In this document: piece after piece, positions 26,194 through 26,843 of the stretch
Numbering within the stretch: position 1 is the first letter of the stretch
Layout: each line of letters starts with the position of its first letter
DNA from: Bacteroidales bacterium
GTDB taxonomy: Bacteria > Bacteroidota > Bacteroidia > Bacteroidales > UBA932
Length of the DNA stretch: 26,843 nucleotides
Assembly (NCBI GenBank): GCA_017461285.1
Contig: JAFTYS010000015.1
Coordinates: forward strand, 1-26,843
Direction: 5' to 3'
Position numbers and translations under genes: made by a program
Notes under the pieces: generated by a model
Database searches by the model: none
Told to the model about the DNA's origin: nothing
Seen by the model: only the letters and a program-made list of their open reading frames with translations

Positions 26194-26843
26194 ATGACTA
26201 TGTCAGACTCAATCATCAACAGGATAGACGGCAAGAATTCCATCCTTAAGAAGATGGTCCTAAGTCTCTGCATAAACGAAGGAGACTACAGCCTAGCCGA
26301 CCTCAGTAAAGAACTCAATACCAGTATCCCTACCATCACCAAAATTGTCGGGGAACTGATTGAGGACGGTTTCCTGAAGGAAGTAGGAAAGATCGACACC
26401 AACGGAGGACGCCGTCCGAGCGTATACGGGCTGAACCCTGACGCAGGTTATCTGGTAGGTATCGACATCAGGAGAAAATACATCAACTACACCGTAACCG
26501 ACTTCAAGGGAAATGTGATAGAATCGCGCGAAAAGGTAGCCCTGACGGTGCAGAACTCAGAGGAATCCTTCAGACAGCTATGCCGCGACCTTAAAGCACA
26601 GCTGAAGGAGAACGGGATAGACCCTGAAAAGGTGCTCGCATACGGATTCAACCTTACCGGTCGAGTGAACAACGAGACCGGATACTGCTTCACATATTTC
26701 ATCGGAGAGGACAAGCCGATAGCTTCGGTCCTCTCCGACGAAATGGGCAAGCCCGCGTTCGTCGAGAACGACTCGCGTGCGATGACCTATGGAGAATACA
26801 TCTGCGGAGTAGCAAACAATGAGAGCAACATGCTCTTCATCAA
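26194..26843 (+). CDS. ROK-family transcriptional regulator, 3' end beyond the window
   Basis: 216 codons are present with no stop before the window ends. Residues about 33-60 form a MarR-like winged helix-turn-helix (LADLSKELNTSIPTITKIVG), followed by the wing GGRRPSVYGLN at 71-81. The ROK kinase-like fold begins with YLVGIDIRRKYI at 86-97 and continues through GFNLTGRVN at 151-159 and ENDSRAM at 191-197, whose Asp193 aligns with the catalytic Asp of ROK sugar kinases. This is the NagC/Mlc/XylR-type layout: a repressor released by a sugar or sugar phosphate. Its place after the transporter suggests that it senses the imported sugar and controls this operon, the divergent core operon, or both. 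Family members run to about 400 residues, so about half is seen. Confidence 0.92.
   Translation, partial: MTMSDSIINRIDGKNSILKKMVLSLCINEGDYSLADLSKELNTSIPTITKIVGELIEDGFLKEVGKIDTNGGRRPSVYGLNPDAGYLVGIDIRRKYINYTVTDFKGNVIESREKVALTVQNSEESFRQLCRDLKAQLKENGIDPEKVLAYGFNLTGRVNNETGYCFTYFIGEDKPIASVLSDEMGKPAFVENDSRAMTYGEYICGVANNESNMLFI

Noticed and set aside
1..26843. Frequent CATATG and ATATGG strings across the window
   Set aside because: They fall mostly inside genes in frame with Tyr codons and look like codon preference rather than a regulatory or repeat element.

Overview
The window is a stretch of a Bacteroidales (Bacteroidota) genome carrying a polysaccharide utilization locus (PUL) and accessory glycan-processing genes. 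The assignment rests on an adjacent SusC/SusD pair, BACON domains, many short lipoprotein signal peptides, and -7 boxes of the Bacteroides type TAnnTTTG just upstream of several genes. Base composition is roughly balanced in genes and AT-rich between them. I cannot name the genus. No rRNA, tRNA, CRISPR array, transposase or integrase was seen, and no gap between genes exceeds 300 bases.

Left part (1-4104, minus strand): a GH3 beta-glucosidase-type lipoprotein, cut by the window edge, with its own promoter, and a secreted FAD-dependent oxidoreductase. Divergent from these (4235-8154, plus strand) is a tight three-gene set: CE2-like SGNH esterase, calcineurin-like metallophosphoesterase, and a DUF5009/NagX-like membrane acyltransferase, the last two overlapping as TAATG. 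A 19-bp perfect hairpin follows, then two small membrane proteins of 72 and 34 aa overlapping as ATGA.

Right part (8599-23419, minus strand): a core operon runs from 23419 down to 12193. It encodes a GHL10-like lipoprotein, SusC, SusD, a DUF5018-like surface lipoprotein, a second GHL10-like lipoprotein and a three-BACON lipoprotein. A good intrinsic terminator follows, then a NAGPA-type phosphodiester glycosidase and a RENBP-type N-acylglucosamine 2-epimerase, closed by a second terminator. Further left lies a DUF4434 lipoprotein. On the plus strand from 23675 are a paralogous DUF4434 protein with a Tat-type signal, a sugar:H+ symporter and the start of a ROK regulator.

Working model (inference): outer-membrane SusCD and the BACON/DUF5018 lipoproteins bind and import a glycan. 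The GHL10 and DUF4434 TIM-barrel proteins, GH3, esterase, phosphodiester glycosidase and phosphoesterase trim it. The sugar porter takes up the released sugar, the epimerase interconverts GlcNAc and ManNAc type sugars, and the ROK protein senses the sugar. The mix of phosphodiester glycosidase, phosphoesterase, NagX-like acyltransferase and GlcNAc 2-epimerase suggests an amino-sugar glycan, possibly with phosphodiester links. The two pairs of paralogous uncharacterised TIM-barrel proteins arranged around SusCD are the most interesting unexplained element.
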